Positions 59,699 to 64,000 of a stretch of 64,000 nucleotides of DNA are shown here, piece after piece. The position numbers and the translations under genes were made by a program. Source of the DNA: Gillisella terrae (GTDB lineage Bacteria > Pseudomonadota > Alphaproteobacteria > Rhizobiales > Rhizobiaceae). The notes below the pieces were generated by a model that worked only from the letters and a program-made list of their open reading frames with translations, was not told the origin of the DNA and searched no databases. The stretch is taken from contig NZ_SSOA01000009.1 of NCBI RefSeq assembly GCF_004801395.1, positions 124,001 to 188,000 of the forward strand. The letters are read 5' to 3'. Within the stretch, counting starts at the first letter, position 1, and each line of letters opens with the position of its first letter.

Positions 59699-60949
59699 AT
59701 GCGCTATTCTGCTCTTTCCCTGTTGATGAACGGCCTTTTTGGCAACAAAGCGTGGAAGCCCGCGTGGCGAGACGCGACCCCTAAACCGCATTACGATGTC
59801 ATTATCGTCGGTGGCGGTGGGCATGGATTGGCGACGGCCTATTATCTTGCCAAGGACTTCGGGATCAGCAATGTCGCAGTTCTGGAAAAGAACTATGTCG
59901 GCTCTGGCAATGTTGGCCGCAACACCACCATCATCCGCTCCAATTATCTGCTGCCGGGCAACAATCCATTCTACGAACTGTCCATGAAGCTCTGGGAGGG
60001 GCTGGAACAGGATTTCAATTTCAATGCCATGGTTTCGCAACGGGGCGTCTTGAACCTTTTCCACTCCGACGCCCAGCGCGATGCTTATACCCGGCGTGGC
60101 AATGCCATGCGCCTGCATGGTGTCGATGCCGAATTGCTGGACCGAGCCGCAGTCAAGGCCATGCTGCCATTTCTGGATTTTGAAAATGCCCGTTTTCCCA
60201 TTCAAGGCGGCTTGCTGCAAAGGCGTGGTGGCACCGTGCGCCATGACGCCGTGGCCTGGGGATATGCCCGCGGAGCCGACCAACGCGGGGTCGATATTGT
60301 TCAAGGCTGCGAGGTCACCGGCATTCGTCGCGAAAACGGCCGGGTTGTGGGTGTGGAGACCAGCCAGGGCTTCATCGGCTGCAACAAGCTGGCACTGGCG
60401 GCGGCAGGCAATTCCTCGCAGGTCGCCAGCATGGCAGGATTGAAGCTGCCAATCGAAAGCCATGTGTTGCAGGCGTTTGTCTCGGAAGGGCTCAAGCCCT
60501 TTATTGATGGTGTCGTCACTTTCGGAGCCGGACATTTTTACGTTTCGCAATCGGATAAGGGCGGTCTGGTCTTCGGTGGCGATATTGACGGTTACAATTC
60601 CTATGCCCAGCGCGGCAATCTGGCCACGGTCGAACACGTTGCAGAAGCGGGCAAAGCCATGATCCCGGCGCTGTCGCGTGTGCGCGTTTTGCGCGCTTGG
60701 GGTGGCATTATGGATATGTCGATGGACGGATCACCCATTATCGACCGCACTCCGATCGACAATCTCTACCTGAACGCCGGCTGGTGTTACGGCGGCTTCA
60801 AGGCAACGCCTGCCTCTGGCTTTTGCTTTGCCCATCTTCTGGCCCGCGACACACCGCAGGAAACGGCTGCCGCCTTTCGGCTGGATCGTTTCCGACGCGG
60901 CTATCTCATTGATGAAAAGGGCCAGGGAGCCCAGCCGAACCTTCATTAA
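59699..60949 (+). CDS. soxB: Sarcosine oxidase beta subunit / N-methylglutamate dehydrogenase subunit
   Basis: This 416-residue FAD protein has the dinucleotide motif DVIIVGGGGHGLATAYYLA and SGNVGRNTTIIRSNYLLPGN, typical of the beta subunit of heterotetrameric sarcosine oxidase. The C-terminal half carries RVLRAWGGIMDMSMDGSPII and YLNAGWCYGGFKATP. The complex demethylates sarcosine or N-methylglutamate, giving a C1 unit at the tetrahydrofolate site of the alpha subunit. GAGG with an 8-nt spacer precedes the ATG at 59699. It is divergent from glxA and followed by soxD and soxA. Confidence 0.9.
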   Translation: MRYSALSLLMNGLFGNKAWKPAWRDATPKPHYDVIIVGGGGHGLATAYYLAKDFGISNVAVLEKNYVGSGNVGRNTTIIRSNYLLPGNNPFYELSMKLWEGLEQDFNFNAMVSQRGVLNLFHSDAQRDAYTRRGNAMRLHGVDAELLDRAAVKAMLPFLDFENARFPIQGGLLQRRGGTVRHDAVAWGYARGADQRGVDIVQGCEVTGIRRENGRVVGVETSQGFIGCNKLALAAAGNSSQVASMAGLKLPIESHVLQAFVSEGLKPFIDGVVTFGAGHFYVSQSDKGGLVFGGDIDGYNSYAQRGNLATVEHVAEAGKAMIPALSRVRVLRAWGGIMDMSMDGSPIIDRTPIDNLYLNAGWCYGGFKATPASGFCFAHLLARDTPQETAAAFRLDRFRRGYLIDEKGQGAQPNLH

Positions 60950-60973
60950 CCACGCGGATCAAGGACATTTGAA

Positions 60974-61246
60974 ATGGCAAGTCTCGTGCCCTGCCCGCAT
61001 TGCGGGCCAAGACCCAAAGAAGAATTCACCATCAAAGGTGCAGCACTTCAGAGGCCAGCAGCCAATGCGAAAGCGGATGTATGGTTCGATTACGTCTATC
61101 TGCGCGATAATCCGCGCGGAGCCTATGAGGAACATTGGCATCATACCTCCGGCTGCCGCCGCTGGCTGGTTGTCACCCGCGATACCGTCACGCATGAAAT
61201 ATTCGCCTGCCAAGACGCCGCGCAACAGAAAGCGACATGCGCATGA
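60974..61246 (+). CDS. soxD: Sarcosine oxidase delta subunit
   Basis: This 90-residue zinc-binding delta subunit starts MASLVPCPHCGPRPKEEFTI. It has the family RGAYEEHWHHTSGCRRWLVV stretch. Zinc ligands are probably the two cysteines of CPHC with a later Cys and His. It lies 24 bp after soxB, and AAGGACATTTGAA precedes the ATG. Its stop overlaps the soxA start by 4 bp. Confidence 0.9.
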   Translation: MASLVPCPHCGPRPKEEFTIKGAALQRPAANAKADVWFDYVYLRDNPRGAYEEHWHHTSGCRRWLVVTRDTVTHEIFACQDAAQQKATCA

Positions 61247-64000
61247 GAAATAACCGCCTGAAGACCGGCGGTCTCATCGACCGCACCAAACCCCTGTCAT
61301 TCACGTTCGATGGTAAGCCGATGTCGGGCTTTGAAGGCGACAGCCTCGCCTCTGCCCTGCTGGCCAATGGTCAGAAACTGGTTGGCCGCAGCTTCAAGTA
61401 CCATCGCCCGCGCGGCATATTAACGGCGGGTGCCGCCGAGCCAAACGCCCTGATGACCATTGGCACGGCGGGCCGCACGGAGCCAAACACCCGCGCCACC
61501 ATGCAGGAACTCTATGACGGACTGGAAGCGAAAAGCCAAAACCGCTGGCCATCGCTGGATTTTGACATTGGTGCCTTGAACAGTCTTCTGTCACCCTTTC
61601 TAGGGGCAGGTTTTTACTATAAAACGTTCATGTGGCCCGCGCCGTTTTGGGAAAAGGTTTATGAGCCCTTGATCCGCAAGGCCGCAGGCCTTGGCAAGGC
61701 AAGCTATGAAGCCGATCCAGACATCTATGACAAATGCTGGGCCCATTGCGATCTGCTGATGATTGGCGCAGGCGCGACCGGTCTAGCCGCTGCCCTCACC
61801 GCTGCACGCGCTGGCTTACGGGTTATTCTTGTCGATGAACATGCCATTGCCGGCGGCGGCCTTCTTTCAGAAACCGCGACAATCGGCAATAACAGCGCCC
61901 CGGATTTTGCCGCACAATGCGTTGCGGAACTCCAAACCATGCCAAATGCCACCGTGCTAACCCGCACCACAGTTTTTGGCTGGTATGATGGCAATGTTTT
62001 CGGCGCAGTCGAGCGGGTGCAAAAACATCTGCCCAATCCAAACAGCAATGTGCCGGTGGAGCGCCTGTGGCGCATTATTGCCAAGCGGGCGCTGCTTGCC
62101 ACGGGTGCAGAGGAGCGGCCACTGGTGTTTGGCGGCAATGACATCCCCGGCATCATGATGGCGGGCGCGATGCGCAGCTATCTCAATCGATACGCTTTAA
62201 GCCCAGGAGACGCCACCGCAATTTTCACCACCAATGACAGTGGCTATGCCCTTGCCCGCGACCTTGAGACCAAGGGCGTGCCGCTCGCCGCCATCATTGA
62301 CAGCCGCCCCCAAGGAAATCCCGACTACCGCGGCAAGGCGCGTGTCATCAAAGGTGGGGTGGTCTCGAACGCAAAGGGCGGCAAAGCACTGTCGTCTATC
62401 GAAATCCGCGCGAATGGGCACACCGAGAACCTGTCCATCGATGCGCTGGCGATGTCTGGCGGCTTCAGCCCCATCATTCATCTTGCCTGCCATCGCGGCG
62501 GCAAGCCCGTCTGGTCAGAAAGTCATTCTGCCTTTCTCGCCCCCGACAATCTCGGTGGGCTGGCGCTTGCTGGAGCAGCCTCTGCCGTCCATGGCATCGC
62601 TGCCTGCCTGGAAGATGGCGCGAGACACGCTGCGGCACTGGCGCAAGATCTGGGCTTTGCTGTCACAGCATCTTCGTTTGGCTCGGTCGAAAATGATATC
62701 ATAGCCCAGCCCGCAAAAGCGCTTTGGTCGATTCCGGGCATCAAGGCAAAAGCCTTTGTTGACTATCAAAACGATGTGCACAGCAAAGATCTCGGCCTTG
62801 CCGTCCATGAAGGATACGGCCATGTCGAACTCGCCAAGCGATATACAACCAATGGCATGGCGACCGATCAGGGCAAGCTGTCCAACGTCAACGCCATCGG
62901 TCTTCTGGCCGAAGCAAAGGGCGTTTCTCCAGCCGATGTCGGCACAACGACCTTTAGACCCTTTTACACGCCTGTCTCTTTTGGCGCACTGACCGGGGCC
63001 TATCACGCTCATCATTTCCAGCCTGTGCGCAAATCGCCCCTGCATGGCTGGGCCGAGAAAAACGGCGCAGTGTTTGTCGAAACCGGCCTGTGGTACCGCT
63101 CCAGCTGGTATCCCCGCGCTGGCGAAACTAACTGGCGGGAAAGCGTGGACCGCGAAGTTTTAAATGTGCGCAAAAACGCCGGCCTCTGCGATGTCTCCAT
63201 GCTCGGCAAAATCGAGATTTGCGGCGAGGATGCCAGCGAATTCCTCAACCGTGTCTATTGCAACGCCTTTTCGAAGCTCCCGGTCGGCAAGGCACGATAC
63301 GGTTTGATGTTGCGCGAAGACGGTATGATTTACGACGACGGCACCACCAGTCGACTAGAGGAAAATCGCTTTTTCATGACCACCACCACCGCCTATGCAG
63401 CGGGCGTTATGAACCATCTCGAATTCTGTGCTCAGGTGTTGTGGCCCGATCTGGATGTGCGCCTTGCCTCTGTCACTGACCAATGGGCGCAAATGGCGAT
63501 TGCAGGCCCAAAGGCCCGCGACATTCTGCAAAAAATCGTAGACGTTGATCTCTCCAATCACGCCTTTCCCTACCTTGCTGCACGCGAAATCTCGCTATTT
63601 GGCGGCAAATTGCACGGACGGTTGTTTCGAATCTCCTTTTCTGGTGAACTCGCTTTTGAGCTCGCTGTTCCAGCCGGTTATGGCGAAAGCGTTGCCGACG
63701 CCCTGATGGAAGCTGGCAGGTCTGAAAATATCACGCCCTATGGCGTTGAAGCCCTCGGGGTGCTGCGCATCGAAAAAGGCCACGTCACCCACAACGAGAT
63801 CAACGGCACAGTCACACCAGCCGATCTCGGCATGGCCAAAATGGTTTCGCCAAACAAGACCGATTTCATCGGCAAGCATATGCTAGAGCGCGAAGGGCTT
63901 AAGGAGCAAAACCGGCCGCGCCTTGTCGGGGTCAGGCCACTCGACCCTCTCCAATCCTTCCGCACAGGCGCACATATTCTCGCCAAGGATGAAGACGCAA
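61243..64000 (+). CDS. soxA: Sarcosine oxidase alpha subunit (runs off the window)
   Basis: About 919 residues are visible and no stop is reached. The N-terminus MRNNRLKTGGLIDRTKPLSF is followed by the ferredoxin-like region FDGKPMSGFEGDSLASALLANGQ, then NAD-binding (CDLLMIGAGATGLAAALTAA) and FAD-type domains. The C-terminal third is a GcvT-like tetrahydrofolate-binding domain (VGKARYGLMLREDGMIYDDG, GVEALGVLRIEKGHVTHNE). The family is about 960-1000 residues, so only the C-terminal tip is missing; soxG would be expected next. Starts at 61237 and 61243 are in frame; 61243 gives the ATGA overlap with soxD and is used. Confidence 0.9.
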   Translation, partial: MRNNRLKTGGLIDRTKPLSFTFDGKPMSGFEGDSLASALLANGQKLVGRSFKYHRPRGILTAGAAEPNALMTIGTAGRTEPNTRATMQELYDGLEAKSQNRWPSLDFDIGALNSLLSPFLGAGFYYKTFMWPAPFWEKVYEPLIRKAAGLGKASYEADPDIYDKCWAHCDLLMIGAGATGLAAALTAARAGLRVILVDEHAIAGGGLLSETATIGNNSAPDFAAQCVAELQTMPNATVLTRTTVFGWYDGNVFGAVERVQKHLPNPNSNVPVERLWRIIAKRALLATGAEERPLVFGGNDIPGIMMAGAMRSYLNRYALSPGDATAIFTTNDSGYALARDLETKGVPLAAIIDSRPQGNPDYRGKARVIKGGVVSNAKGGKALSSIEIRANGHTENLSIDALAMSGGFSPIIHLACHRGGKPVWSESHSAFLAPDNLGGLALAGAASAVHGIAACLEDGARHAAALAQDLGFAVTASSFGSVENDIIAQPAKALWSIPGIKAKAFVDYQNDVHSKDLGLAVHEGYGHVELAKRYTTNGMATDQGKLSNVNAIGLLAEAKGVSPADVGTTTFRPFYTPVSFGALTGAYHAHHFQPVRKSPLHGWAEKNGAVFVETGLWYRSSWYPRAGETNWRESVDREVLNVRKNAGLCDVSMLGKIEICGEDASEFLNRVYCNAFSKLPVGKARYGLMLREDGMIYDDGTTSRLEENRFFMTTTTAYAAGVMNHLEFCAQVLWPDLDVRLASVTDQWAQMAIAGPKARDILQKIVDVDLSNHAFPYLAAREISLFGGKLHGRLFRISFSGELAFELAVPAGYGESVADALMEAGRSENITPYGVEALGVLRIEKGHVTHNEINGTVTPADLGMAKMVSPNKTDFIGKHMLEREGLKEQNRPRLVGVRPLDPLQSFRTGAHILAKDEDA

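Overview
The window looks like a Rhizobiales chromosome or large replicon, most likely Rhizobiaceae (Agrobacterium/Allorhizobium/Rhizobium-like). The evidence is a lac operon in the Agrobacterium order lacEFGZK, a glxBCD-glnT cluster next to soxBDA as in Sinorhizobium, FixK/FNR-type boxes in front of cyd genes, PuuAB, and short palindromic intergenic repeats of the kind rhizobial genomes carry. The DNA is fairly GC-rich and densely coding, with many 4-bp ATGA overlaps. I saw no tRNA, rRNA, CRISPR array, prophage or insertion sequence.

Layout. 1-2.1 kb: end of a probable glycan or glycolipid cluster (CelD/BcsL-type acetyltransferase and a GINT1-N-like beta-propeller). 2.3-9.9 kb: LacI-type regulator and lacEFGZK for lactose uptake and hydrolysis. 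9.9-13.9 kb: AraC regulator divergent from two tandem paralogous aldehyde dehydrogenases. 14.0-20.5 kb (minus): cydDC-cydABX, a bd-type quinol oxidase with its assembly ABC exporter, with a FixK/FNR box before cydD and a second, perfect one before cydA. 20.6-22.6 kb: class III aminotransferase divergent from an XRE-cupin regulator. 22.6-23.1 kb: a nested inverted-repeat element. 23.1-32.6 kb: LacI regulator, PotDBCA-like ABC transporter, nucleoside hydrolase, adenine deaminase, M20 amidohydrolase and phosphoribosyltransferase, which reads as a nucleoside/purine scavenging operon. 32.6-41.1 kb: tannase-family esterase, puuB-puuA, GntR regulator, recQ, zinc alcohol dehydrogenase. 41.4-42.9 kb: orphan BrnA-like protein and another LacI regulator.

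42.9-53.2 kb (minus) is the most unusual region. It is a nine-gene block: PF06684 protein, alpha/beta hydrolase, flavin reductase with an extra C-terminal domain, luciferase-like monooxygenase, aldehyde dehydrogenase and a complete PotD/B/C/A-like importer. A GntR/FadR-type regulator lies upstream. Palindromes sharing the core TATGG-N2-TACCA occur at the operon promoter, between the two units, and before the regulator gene. The enzyme set resembles the Rut pyrimidine-ring-opening pathway but is not Rut. I infer import and oxidative opening of an unidentified, probably nitrogen-containing, compound.

53.4-64.0 kb: glnT, glxD, glxC, glxB, an XRE-cupin regulator and glxA on the minus strand, then soxB, soxD and a truncated soxA on the plus strand. 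Together these match the gamma-glutamylmethylamide / N-methylglutamate (or sarcosine) pathway. A strong terminator-like hairpin separates glxD from glnT, and a palindrome abuts the glxB ribosome-binding site.

Two dispersed repeat families recur: a 107-bp two-hairpin unit (two full and two partial copies) and a GGAAAAGT-type hairpin (three copies).
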